Shown here one piece after another: positions 23,593-31,382 of a stretch of DNA of 32,699 nt. Position 1 is the stretch's first letter, and the number at the start of each line of letters is the position of its first letter. The notes under the pieces were generated by a model that saw only the letters and a program-made list of their open reading frames with translations, searched no databases and was not told the origin of the DNA. A program made the position numbers and the translations under genes. Source of the stretch: Alistipes sp. (GTDB lineage: Bacteria > Bacteroidota > Bacteroidia > Bacteroidales > Rikenellaceae); contig JAHZDG010000001.1 of NCBI GenBank assembly GCA_019422485.1, positions 4,418-37,116 of the forward strand, given 5' to 3'.

Positions 23593-25791
23593 ATGAAAAA
23601 GTTTTTGCTATCCCTGCTGCTCGGCACGCTCCTGCTGTCCGGCTGTGGAAAAAGCGACATGCAAATCATTCGAGAGCGAACGATTGACCAGTATCTCAAC
23701 GACTTGCAGAGTCCTGCATACCAGGCTTACAAACTGACCCGCCTCCAAAAAGGCGAACCGGTAGACAGCCTGCAATACCTGCAGGAACAGACCGCCAAAC
23801 TGGACGAAAATGTCAAAGAATGCTTGGCAACGATCCAGACGGACGGTTCGTGGAAAGACATCGACTACCGCTGCAAGTTACGCAACAACTGGACACCATC
23901 CAACCATCTGAGCCGGGTCAGCCAGATGACCAAGGCTTACAGCCTTCCCTACTCCACTTATTACCAGAACGAAGAGGTTTTAACCCAGATTCTGAAAGCG
24001 TTGGACTTCTGGAGTACCAGCAATCCGCGCAGCACCAACTGGTGGCACAATGAAATCGGAGGCCCGATGCTTATCGGTCCGGTTTACCTGACTTTGCAGG
24101 ATAAAATGTCGCCCGAACAGGTGGCTGCCGCCGTCCGTTACATGGACAATGCGAAGATTAAAATCACCGGGCAAAACAAGGTATGGCTCTGCTCCAATGT
24201 CATGATTCGGGCCATGTTAACCAACGATCTGCCGCTGTTCGAAGAGGCCATCCAAGGGATGAAAAGCGTGATCAAAGTGGAAAATGGCGAAGGCGTTCAA
24301 TTCGACTGGAGCTTCCACCAGCATGGCCGCCAACAACAGTTCGGGAACTACGGTCTCTCCTTCCCCTCGTCGCTGATCAGCCGGGGACGGCTGTTCCTGG
24401 GCACTCGCTACGCTTTCAATGACCAAGAGATGGAAGTGCTGCGCAACTACCTGCTCAAAGGGATGTCGTGGGTGATCTGGAAAGACGAAATGGATGTTAA
24501 CTCCCTGGGTCGTCAGCTCTTCTACAACAACGCCATGGTCGGAAAGGCCAATACCTACGGGCAACTGCTCATGGGGATGGAAGAACTCGATCCGGCCAAC
24601 AAATCCCTGTACGATCAGATGTTCCGTGAACAAATCCTGGGCGAACCCAATACCTTGGTGGGTATCAACCACTTCTTCATGTCGGATATGACCGTCATGC
24701 GTAAAAGCGACTGGATGGCCTCATTGAAAATGCAGTCCGACCGCACCGTGGGTACCGAAACCGTCAACATGGAAAACCTGTTGAATCAGGTGATGGCCAA
24801 CGGAGCAATCTACCTCTATCAGGACGGCGGCGAATACAACAACATCTTCCCAATTTGGGATTGGACTCGCATTCCGGGCGTAACCTGCAATTTCGCCAGC
24901 CAGAACGACTATCCGACCTACAATCGCCGTATCAAGGGGAAAACCCAAATGGTTGGCGGTCTAACCGATGAAAACTACGGTGTATCGGCCATGCGGGTGG
25001 AAGCCGACGGACTGGTTGCCAACAAATCCTGGTACTTCACCGATCAGTACATTCTCTGCCTGGGGTCGGACATCGAAAGCCACAACGGCAATCCGGTAGC
25101 CACCGGCATCAATCAAACCTTCAAAAAGGGCGATACACAAGTCAAAATGTACGGCAAACCCGGTTTTGAAACCCGTACGGAAGCGAACGGAGCGGTAGAA
25201 GCAGTATTGCATGCCGGCATCGGTTACTATTTCGCTCCGGGCCAAAACGCCACCCTGCGTGTCGGTGAACAAACCGGAAGCTGGCACAATGTTCACGAAG
25301 ACTCTCCGGCAACCCCCGTGACCGGCGAAGTCTTCAACCTGGCTCTCAACCACGGTCGCGACCCCAAAGCCGCTTCTTATGAATATGTTTTGATTCCCCG
25401 TTGCGACGAAGCCAAAATGAACGACTTCTGTGCCAAACAAGATTTCACCATCCTGAAGAATTCGGACGATGTGCATGCCGTTCGTTTTGCCGACGGAACG
25501 GTACGGTCGATCTTCTTCACGACCCGGGGAACCCTGAAAGTGGACGACAAGATCGAAGTGCTGAATATCACCGAAGAAGCCATTCTGGTCTTCCGTCGCG
25601 AGGGTAACCGTGTGTTCATCTCCTATGTCGATCCCACCACCGAAAAGGACAGTATCATCATTACCTTCAAGGGCAAATGGGAAGCCGACAATGTCTACTA
25701 TGACCCCGAAACCGACACCTCGGTCGTCGAACTCGACACCAAGATTTCATGGGGTAAACGCCTCGAAGCTCAATGCGATATCATTGAATAA
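23593..25791 (+). CDS. Polysaccharide lyase family 8 lipoprotein (chondroitin AC lyase-like)
   Basis: Beta-elimination of uronic-acid polysaccharides such as chondroitin or hyaluronan. The 732-aa protein has a lipoprotein signal (LLSGC, Cys18). The alpha/alpha-toroid domain carries the aromatic patch NWWHNEIG (149-156); beta-sandwich domains follow. Compared from memory with the Pedobacter (Flavobacterium) heparinus enzyme, Asn195 (TGQN), His244 (QHG), Tyr253, Arg311 (GR) and Glu393 match Asn175, His225, Tyr234, Arg288 and Glu371; the position of Arg292 is Tyr315. PIWDWTRIPGVT is also family-typical. No SusC/SusD, sulfatase or unsaturated glucuronyl hydrolase is nearby. It follows the zinc ATPase gene by 15 bp and is probably co-transcribed. 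Substrate (chondroitin, hyaluronan or other) is not settled. Confidence 0.92.
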   Translation: MKKFLLSLLLGTLLLSGCGKSDMQIIRERTIDQYLNDLQSPAYQAYKLTRLQKGEPVDSLQYLQEQTAKLDENVKECLATIQTDGSWKDIDYRCKLRNNWTPSNHLSRVSQMTKAYSLPYSTYYQNEEVLTQILKALDFWSTSNPRSTNWWHNEIGGPMLIGPVYLTLQDKMSPEQVAAAVRYMDNAKIKITGQNKVWLCSNVMIRAMLTNDLPLFEEAIQGMKSVIKVENGEGVQFDWSFHQHGRQQQFGNYGLSFPSSLISRGRLFLGTRYAFNDQEMEVLRNYLLKGMSWVIWKDEMDVNSLGRQLFYNNAMVGKANTYGQLLMGMEELDPANKSLYDQMFREQILGEPNTLVGINHFFMSDMTVMRKSDWMASLKMQSDRTVGTETVNMENLLNQVMANGAIYLYQDGGEYNNIFPIWDWTRIPGVTCNFASQNDYPTYNRRIKGKTQMVGGLTDENYGVSAMRVEADGLVANKSWYFTDQYILCLGSDIESHNGNPVATGINQTFKKGDTQVKMYGKPGFETRTEANGAVEAVLHAGIGYYFAPGQNATLRVGEQTGSWHNVHEDSPATPVTGEVFNLALNHGRDPKAASYEYVLIPRCDEAKMNDFCAKQDFTILKNSDDVHAVRFADGTVRSIFFTTRGTLKVDDKIEVLNITEEAILVFRREGNRVFISYVDPTTEKDSIIITFKGKWEADNVYYDPETDTSVVELDTKISWGKRLEAQCDIIE

Positions 25792-25797
25792 ATGATT

Positions 25798-25835
25798 GAA
25801 TGGGAGGGGAACCCTTGATCGGTCCTCTCCCATTC
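25798..25835 (+). terminator. Hairpin just after the PL8 gene
   Basis: GAATGGGAGGGG pairs with CCTCTCCCATTC over 12 positions (one G-U). The tail is TCTCCTTCT, only partly T-rich, so it may act together with the next hairpin. Confidence 0.5.
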
Positions 25836-25849
25836 TCTCCTTCTAAAAC

Positions 25850-25885
25850 AAGAGAGCCCGCATCTTATGATGCGGGCTCTCTTTT
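25850..25885. terminator. Bidirectional terminator between PL8 and the 94-aa gene
   Basis: A perfect 15-bp stem (AAGAGAGCCCGCATC with GATGCGGGCTCTCTT) around TTAT, flanked by T-rich sequence on both strands. It serves two converging genes. Confidence 0.88.
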
Positions 25886-25902
25886 CTATCTGTGGTTGCG
25901 TT

Positions 25903-26187
25903 TTATTTGCAAACAGCGCTCAATTTTTCAAACAAGGCATCCACACCGCTCATCATGTCGCGGCGAATCTGTGCATAGTGTTTCTTCACCAGGCTTTTGT
26001 TATGCTTTTCCACCGGATTGTTGGCCCGTTCGTACAACGAGTTACGCAATTCCACGGCTTCTTCGATCACGGCAATGATGTCGGCCCGTTTGTCGGCCCC
26101 ATTGAAATACAATGCCATGTAGCCATCCGAAATCACTTCGCTGGCCAGATAATCTATGTCTTTTTTAATTCTTCTAATGCTTGCCAT
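25903..26187 (-). CDS. Small conserved-looking helical protein, function unknown
   Basis: A 94-aa, charged, probably all-helical protein beginning MASIRRIKKDIDYLASEVISD, with no signal peptide, membrane segment or cysteine motif apart from one C-terminal Cys. I do not recognise a functional domain; similar short proteins with an IRxxKKDIxYL opening occur in Bacteroidales genomes (memory, unchecked). Support that it is a real gene: a TATCTTTG promoter box 29 bp upstream, a strong terminator just after its stop, and sensible amino acid composition. It is a single-gene unit between the PL8 and NAD(P)HX repair genes. Confidence 0.8.
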   Translation of the reverse strand: MASIRRIKKDIDYLASEVISDGYMALYFNGADKRADIIAVIEEAVELRNSLYERANNPVEKHNKSLVKKHYAQIRRDMMSGVDALFEKLSAVCK

Positions 26188-26215
26188 AACTATTCGTTTT
26201 TAAGGTTGAATACGA

Positions 26216-26223
26216 CAAAGATA
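26216..26223 (-). promoter_or_regulatory. Candidate -7 promoter box for the 94-aa gene
   Basis: TATCTTTG on the minus strand matches TAnnTTTG. A TTTTTG lies upstream but only 11 nt away, closer than the usual 19-21 nt. Confidence 0.5.
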
Positions 26224-26257
26224 CGATTTTTTCCCAAAAACACTACCCTCCGACCGC

Positions 26258-27721
26258 CTACGCCTGAATAAACTCGGCCAAATCCCCGCTGTTCATGCTC
26301 TCCTGCCCATAATATTCCGCGGCTTTGTCTCCGGCCACGCCATGCAGATACACCCCCAACACGGCCGCCATACCGGATGAATATCCCCGGGCGATCAGAC
26401 CGGTGATCAGACCGGTCAAAACATCTCCGCTTCCGCCTTTGGCCATCCCGGGATTCCCGGTGGAATTGAAATAGAAACGACCGTCCGGCGTACAAACCAT
26501 CGTATGAGCCCCTTTGACCACCACATACGAGGCCAATCGTTGCGCCAGCGCCGAAGCCAAATGATTCCGTTCCTCATCGTCCCGCCACGGGCCTACCAGA
26601 CGGCGCAATTCGCCCAAATGCGGTGTCAATACACTCTGGGGAGCCACCAAAGTCTGCAACTGCGGATTTTCCGCCAGCAAATTCAAGGCGTCGGCATCCA
26701 GTACCATCGGTTTTTCGAGCCTTAACAGGCTCTCCAAGGCATTCAGCGTTTGTGGTTGTCTTCCTAATCCGCAACCGACTCCAATGGCCGTAAATCGCTC
26801 CATATGGGCCGGCAATACAGAAAAGCAGGGCTGAGGATCTCCACTCAGCATGGCCGAAGGACAGTTGGCGTACAAAGCCCCCACCTCCTGACGCGGCATA
26901 TGCACGGTCACCAGTCCACAACCCGACCGTAAAGCCGCCCCGGCCGACAGAATGGCCGCCCCGATCATACCTTCGGATCCGCAGATCAGCAGTGCATGTC
27001 CGTAATCGCCTTTATGGGCAAACGGTCGGCGGGGTTTCAAGCGTTGAGCGATCCAGGCTTCATCGACATAAAAATAGGGAGACTCGGCTTGCTGAATAAA
27101 CTCCTCATCCAGGCCGATCGGCAACACTACGACCTCTCCGGCGCAATCGCCCGCCTCGGGCAACAAGAGCGACAGTTTGGGAAACTCCAACGTCAAGGTT
27201 GTGGAAGCCTGCACCACACCCGAAGGGTCATTTCCGTATTCGGTCTGCAAGCCCGACGGCAGGTCGATTGAAATCACCCTTACGCCCTGCCGATTAATCC
27301 AGTTTATGGCCTCGGCCAGCACACCTTCGACCCGTCCGTGCACTCCGCTTCCCAACAACGCATCGACAATCACCCCTTCCGGACAAAAAGCCTCCCCGGA
27401 AAAGGGACGGACAGTCACCTTTTTCGGCAATCGCTCCAAATTCGTCCGGCAATCCGGTGAAAGCGCTTCCGAAGCAAAAAGCATATACACACAACAGTCA
27501 TAACCGGCCCGGCTCAATATACGAGCTACCGCCAGCCCATCACCTCCGTTATTGCCTTTCCCGATCAGAAAACACAAAGGGGTACTCTGTTCGACATGAT
27601 TGGCGATCCATTGTGCCATTGTTTCCGAAGCCCGTTCCATCAGGTCAATGCTTTCGATGGGTTCATGTTGCATCGTATAGCGATCGGCTTCGCGAATCTG
27701 TGCAGCAGTCAAAATCTTCAT
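26258..27721 (-). CDS. nnr: Bifunctional NAD(P)H-hydrate epimerase/dehydratase
   Basis: Repairs hydrated NAD(P)H: the N-terminal YjeF domain epimerises the R/S forms and the C-terminal ribokinase-like domain dehydrates the S form with ADP. I start at the ATG at 27721 (487 aa, MKILTAAQIREADRYTM); the frame extends three codons further to a TTG without added similarity. Epimerase motifs: GKGNNGGDGLAVAR (54-67), VDALLGSGVHG (119-129), SIDLPSGL. Dehydratase motifs: KGDYGHALLICGS, GAALRSGCGLVTVH, LTPHLGEL, VVKGAHTMV and GNPGMAKGGSGDVLTG (422-437). The domain boundary is near 225. Both halves look complete. It lies downstream of the nqr terminator and has no clear consensus promoter (best TATCTTTA). 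Confidence 0.95.
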   Translation of the reverse strand: MKILTAAQIREADRYTMQHEPIESIDLMERASETMAQWIANHVEQSTPLCFLIGKGNNGGDGLAVARILSRAGYDCCVYMLFASEALSPDCRTNLERLPKKVTVRPFSGEAFCPEGVIVDALLGSGVHGRVEGVLAEAINWINRQGVRVISIDLPSGLQTEYGNDPSGVVQASTTLTLEFPKLSLLLPEAGDCAGEVVVLPIGLDEEFIQQAESPYFYVDEAWIAQRLKPRRPFAHKGDYGHALLICGSEGMIGAAILSAGAALRSGCGLVTVHMPRQEVGALYANCPSAMLSGDPQPCFSVLPAHMERFTAIGVGCGLGRQPQTLNALESLLRLEKPMVLDADALNLLAENPQLQTLVAPQSVLTPHLGELRRLVGPWRDDEERNHLASALAQRLASYVVVKGAHTMVCTPDGRFYFNSTGNPGMAKGGSGDVLTGLITGLIARGYSSGMAAVLGVYLHGVAGDKAAEYYGQESMNSGDLAEFIQA

Positions 27722-27756
27722 TTCCGACAAGAATTCATATCCTGAAAGTATAAAGA

Positions 27757-27796
27757 TACAAAAAAACAGGGATGAGTATCAACCCCATCCCTGTTT
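27757..27796 (-). terminator. Rho-independent terminator of the nqr operon
   Basis: On the minus strand AAACAGGGATG and CATCCCTGTTT form a perfect 11-bp stem with an 11-nt loop, followed by TTTTTTG-like sequence. It begins 18 bp after the nqrF stop. Confidence 0.88.
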
Positions 27797-27814
27797 CGAT
27801 CTATAACGGACTCG

Positions 27815-29077
27815 TTACGAGCCGAAGTTGTCGTACATAATGTTTTCTTCGGGAACGCCCAGGCTATCGAGCATTTTCACCACCGAAGAGATCATCATCG
27901 GAGGACCACACATCAGATAGATGCAGCTTTCGGGTTCTTCGTGGTTCTTCAGGTAGTTTTCATAGAGCACATTGTGTACGAAACCTACTTTGTAGTCCAC
28001 GCCGGCTGCATCGGCTTCCGGATCCTGACGGTCGAGCGCCAGGTGGAACTTGAAGTTGGGGAAGTCTTTTTCGATCTGATGGAAATCATCGAGGTAAGGA
28101 GCTTCCTTCAAGGCACGGGCACCGTACCAGAACGAAACCGGACGTTTCGTCTTTTCGGTTTTGAACAGGTGCATGATGTGACTCCGCATCGGGGCCATCC
28201 CGGCACCCCCACCGATGAAGATCAGTTCCTGATCGTCGGGCAGGTTATCCGGCAGGAAGAATTCCCCGTAAGGACCCGAAATCGTCACCTTGTCACCCGG
28301 TTTGCGCGAGAAGATGTACGAAGAGCAGATCCCCGGATTGACTTTCATAAAGCTACCCGTAGCCCGATCGAACGGAGGCGTAGCAATACGGATGTTCAAC
28401 ATGATGATGTTACCTTCGGCCGGGTGGTTAGCCATTGAGTAGGCACGGAAGGTCGGTTCAGGGTTGGTAGTCACCAGATCCCACATCTTCATCTTATCCC
28501 AATCGGCACGATAGCATTCGTCGATATCCATATCCGAGAACTTGATCGCATCGTATTTCGGAATATCGATCTGAATATATCCCCCGCTGCGGAACTTGAG
28601 GTTTTCACCTTCGGGAAGCTTCACGACAAATTCCTTGAGGAAAGTCGAGATATTGCGGTTCGAAACCACCGTGCATTCCCATTTCTTAACCCCCAGCACC
28701 GCTTCGGGTACTTTGATTTTCAGGTTTTCTTTCACCTTCACCTGGCAACCCAAACGCCATTTTTCGGCCTGTTCACGACGGGTGAAGAAATTGACTTCCG
28801 TGGGCAGGATATCGCCGCCACCTTCCAGCACCTGGCACCGGCACATCCCGCAGGAACCACCGCCCCCGCAGGCCGAAGGCAGGAAAATCCCGTTATTTCC
28901 CAGGGTAGCCAGCAACGAGTTACCCGGCTCAACGGTCAGCACCTTCTCTCCATCGTTAATATCCACTTGCACCTCACCCGAAGGGGTCAGTTTGGCCTTA
29001 GCGTAGAGCAACAGTGCCACCAGGAGCAACGTTACCACCAAAAAGGCAATAATGGCAATGATGATTGTTAATCCCAT
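27815..29077 (-). CDS. nqrF: Na+-translocating NADH:quinone reductase subunit F
   Basis: Electron entry subunit: oxidises NADH through FAD and passes electrons to a [2Fe-2S] centre on the cytoplasmic side. In the 420-aa protein there is one N-terminal membrane helix (3-25), then a ferredoxin domain with Cys70, Cys76, Cys79 and Cys111, at the same numbers as Vibrio cholerae NqrF. The FAD-binding motif is RAYSMANHP, and the NADH-binding part has GGGAGMAPMRSHI and the conserved CGPPMM near the C-terminus. Last gene of the nqr operon; the terminator follows. It starts 33 bp after nqrE. Confidence 0.98.
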   Translation of the reverse strand: MGLTIIIAIIAFLVVTLLLVALLLYAKAKLTPSGEVQVDINDGEKVLTVEPGNSLLATLGNNGIFLPSACGGGGSCGMCRCQVLEGGGDILPTEVNFFTRREQAEKWRLGCQVKVKENLKIKVPEAVLGVKKWECTVVSNRNISTFLKEFVVKLPEGENLKFRSGGYIQIDIPKYDAIKFSDMDIDECYRADWDKMKMWDLVTTNPEPTFRAYSMANHPAEGNIIMLNIRIATPPFDRATGSFMKVNPGICSSYIFSRKPGDKVTISGPYGEFFLPDNLPDDQELIFIGGGAGMAPMRSHIMHLFKTEKTKRPVSFWYGARALKEAPYLDDFHQIEKDFPNFKFHLALDRQDPEADAAGVDYKVGFVHNVLYENYLKNHEEPESCIYLMCGPPMMISSVVKMLDSLGVPEENIMYDNFGS

Positions 29078-29110
29078 ATTTCGTTTCTTTTAATTTTTAG
29101 CGTAATCCCG

Positions 29111-29743
29111 TTAGAGTTGAATACCCAGGAAGGTCATGAAGGCGATCCCCATCAGACCGGTCAGGATAAACGTAATGCCGGCCCCACGCAAAGGAGCAGG
29201 GATGTTCGAATAGGACAAACGTTCGCGGATAGCCGCCATCAGGATGATGGCCAACCACCAACCAATCCCCGAACCCAAGGCAAACGTCGTAGCTTCGCCC
29301 AGAGAGGCGTAATCACGTTCCTGCATGAAGAGCGAGCCCCCCATGATGGCGCAGTTCACGGCGATCAACGGCAGGAAGATCCCCAGTTGATTGTAGAGTG
29401 CCGGAGCGAATTTTTCCACCACCATTTCCACCAGCTGAACGAACGATGCGATCACCGCAATGAAGACGATGAAGCTCAAGAAGCTCAAATCGATAGGCGT
29501 ACTGCCCGTCACTCCGTAATCGGGGTTAACCCACGACAGAGCGCCGGCCTTCAGGATATATTCATTGAGCAGGTAGTTGATCGGAACGGTCATCGTCATT
29601 ACGAAAATCACGGCAACCCCCAGACCCATGGCCGTTTTCACGCTCTTGCTCACGGCGATGAACGAACACATCCCGAAGAAGAACGCAAAGACCATGTTCT
29701 CGATAAAGATCGACTTGACGAATATGCTTAAAATGTTTTCCAT
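29111..29743 (-). CDS. nqrE: Na+-translocating NADH:quinone reductase subunit E
   Basis: Integral membrane subunit, 210 aa, with about six hydrophobic segments. Together with NqrD it forms an inverted pair that carries electrons across the membrane; the buried iron-sulfur site in this family is bound by two cysteines from each subunit. Here Cys26 (FFGMCSF) and Cys131 (AVNCAIMG) occupy those places. Homologous to RnfA, but the surrounding nqrA-F order makes this the Nqr complex. Spacing to nqrD is 23 bp. Confidence 0.97.
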   Translation of the reverse strand: MENILSIFVKSIFIENMVFAFFFGMCSFIAVSKSVKTAMGLGVAVIFVMTMTVPINYLLNEYILKAGALSWVNPDYGVTGSTPIDLSFLSFIVFIAVIASFVQLVEMVVEKFAPALYNQLGIFLPLIAVNCAIMGGSLFMQERDYASLGEATTFALGSGIGWWLAIILMAAIRERLSYSNIPAPLRGAGITFILTGLMGIAFMTFLGIQL

Positions 29744-29766
29744 AGCTTGTTTTCAGATAACCGTTA

Positions 29767-30429
29767 CTATTTCTTTTCGATCAGGTTCTTGTTGTAGCTG
29801 CGGTGTACCCAAATGATCAGGCCCACGCCGATCAGTGCCATCGGCGGCAGCAGCATCAACGCGTTATTTTCATAGAACCCGCCGTTGGCAACATACCAGC
29901 TTTCGGGAATTACGCGGTAGCCCCACAGGGTACCGGCACCCAGCAGTTCACGGAAGAAACCCAAGATAATCAGCACGATCCCGTAACCGATCCCATTGCC
30001 GATCCCATCCAGGAACGACGGCCAGGGTTTGTTCCCCAAGGCAAAGGCTTCGATACGGCCCATGATGATACAGTTGGTAATAATCAAGCCCACGAACACC
30101 GAGAGCTGTTTGCTCACGTCATACACATAGGCTTTGAGGATCTGGTCTACCAGGATCACCAACGCAGCCACGACCACCAATTGAACGATGATACGGATAC
30201 GCGAAGGAATCCCTTTACGAATCAACGAGATAATCATACTCGAAAAACCCGTCACCACCATCACCGACAGGGCCATGACAAAGGCAGGTTTGAGTTTGGC
30301 GGTCACGGCCAGAGCGGAACAAATCCCCAGAATCTGAACCGCAATCGGGTTTTCCTGACTGAACGGATTGGTCAGGAGTTTCAAATTCTTGGCCGAAAAC
30401 AACGGCTCTTTTTCTTTCATTTCACTCAT
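29767..30429 (-). CDS. nqrD: Na+-translocating NADH:quinone reductase subunit D
   Basis: Integral membrane partner of NqrE, 220 aa, about six hydrophobic segments. Cys37 (LGICSAL) and Cys120 (IITNCIIMG) are the expected ligands of the iron centre shared with NqrE. The start could be the ATG at 30429 or a second in-frame ATG three codons later (MKEKEPLF); the first is 4 bp after the nqrC stop. The tight spacing points to coupled translation. Confidence 0.97.
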   Translation of the reverse strand: MSEMKEKEPLFSAKNLKLLTNPFSQENPIAVQILGICSALAVTAKLKPAFVMALSVMVVTGFSSMIISLIRKGIPSRIRIIVQLVVVAALVILVDQILKAYVYDVSKQLSVFVGLIITNCIIMGRIEAFALGNKPWPSFLDGIGNGIGYGIVLIILGFFRELLGAGTLWGYRVIPESWYVANGGFYENNALMLLPPMALIGVGLIIWVHRSYNKNLIEKK

Positions 30430-30433
30430 CGCC

Positions 30434-31369
30434 CTATTGGTTATTGGTTAATGAATCGGTTGAATCGGCAGCCGCTACGGTTTCGGCCGGCTGCACAGCT
30501 TCGGGAGTCGATGCAGTGAGCTGTTTTTTGATGTAAGCATCATAGTCGCCCAAGCAATCTTTCAGCATGTTCTGCAAACCATGGCTGGTCAGCGTACCCC
30601 CCGAAAGAGCATCCACTGCATAGGGATCGTCGTCAGCGGCACCGCCTTTCTGCAGAGCAATCGCAATGACAGACCCGTCTTTCAGGATCTTTTTGCCTTT
30701 GAACTGAGCCTGGAAATGAGCCGTAGCGATTTCAGCACCCAGACCCGGGGTTTCACTCTTGTGGTCGAATACCACCCCGTTGACGGTATCCCAGTCCGAA
30801 GCCAGCGCTACATAGCCCCAGATCGGTCCCCAAAGACCTTTCCCCCAGACCGGAATGATGTAGCTCACTACGCCTTCCGCATTTTTGCTGACAAACACCG
30901 GCAGAAGTCGATCGGCCGGAGCCTTGTCGTATTCAGCCTTGAGGTTGGTCAACAGTTTGAAAGCGTCCACGCTGTCGATCCGGTCACCGGCTACATTAAT
31001 GGCATAGCTTTCGGTGATGTACTTATTATACTCTTCCGTAATGTATTTTGCCTTGTCGGGAGCCTGATCAGCTTCAGCCCCTTCACCGATCGAACGCAAA
31101 ATATCGCTCATCTTTTCGATGCGCACATTTTCGTTCTGACGACCGGCCAACGACAAGGAGGCAAAAGTCAGGACAGCCGCAACCAGGATCACCATGATCG
31201 AGGCGTAGGCAATAATATAAAGGTTGTTGTTTTTGTTCATCTTTGCTCCCTGAGCCTTTTCTTGTTCGAACTGGGAGGCGGGGGCGCCGCATACCGGACA
31301 AGTCGCCGGAGCCGAATCCCCTTCATGTACGTAACCGCACACGGTACATTTAAATTTCTTGTTGCTCAT
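30434..31369 (-). CDS. nqrC: NqrC with an N-terminal rubredoxin-like domain (fusion)
   Basis: Subunit C of the sodium-pumping NADH:quinone reductase, carrying covalent FMN on the outer face. The 311-aa frame has an extra N-terminal domain: residues 4-36 contain Cys8-x2-Cys11-Gly and Cys24-Pro-x-Cys27-Gly, closely like the rubredoxin-type domain at the end of rubrerythrins (CGYVHEGDSAPATCPVCG). A normal NqrC then begins at Met44 (MNKNNNLYIIAYASIMV), with a membrane helix (49-75), the periplasmic domain and the flavinylation motif SGGTLTS, Thr259 being the expected attachment residue. The last 27 residues are a polar tail. A near-perfect Shine-Dalgarno precedes the ATG at 31369, supporting translation of the fused form. 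NqrC's N-terminus is cytoplasmic in the known complex, so the extra domain would face NqrF; its function is unknown. Confidence 0.95.
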   Translation of the reverse strand: MSNKKFKCTVCGYVHEGDSAPATCPVCGAPASQFEQEKAQGAKMNKNNNLYIIAYASIMVILVAAVLTFASLSLAGRQNENVRIEKMSDILRSIGEGAEADQAPDKAKYITEEYNKYITESYAINVAGDRIDSVDAFKLLTNLKAEYDKAPADRLLPVFVSKNAEGVVSYIIPVWGKGLWGPIWGYVALASDWDTVNGVVFDHKSETPGLGAEIATAHFQAQFKGKKILKDGSVIAIALQKGGAADDDPYAVDALSGGTLTSHGLQNMLKDCLGDYDAYIKKQLTASTPEAVQPAETVAAADSTDSLTNNQ

Positions 31370-31372
31370 GAC

Positions 31373-31382
31373 TCACCTCCTT
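31373..31382 (-). promoter_or_regulatory. Strong Shine-Dalgarno for the rubredoxin-NqrC fusion
   Basis: AAGGAGGTGA on the minus strand, with GGAGG 6 nt before the ATG at 31369, and overlapping the nqrB stop codon (TAAGGAGG). Other genes in the window start after A/T-rich leaders without such a site. It decides the start in favour of the full-length fusion over Met44. Confidence 0.9.

Noticed and set aside
27722..27730. TTG start for the NAD(P)H-hydrate repair enzyme
   Set aside because: The ATG three codons later begins the conserved MKILTAAQIR sequence.
29117..30519. Long plus-strand frames opposite nqrE and nqrD
   Set aside because: Arg/His/Gln-rich mirror translations of membrane-protein codons; no recognisable domain.
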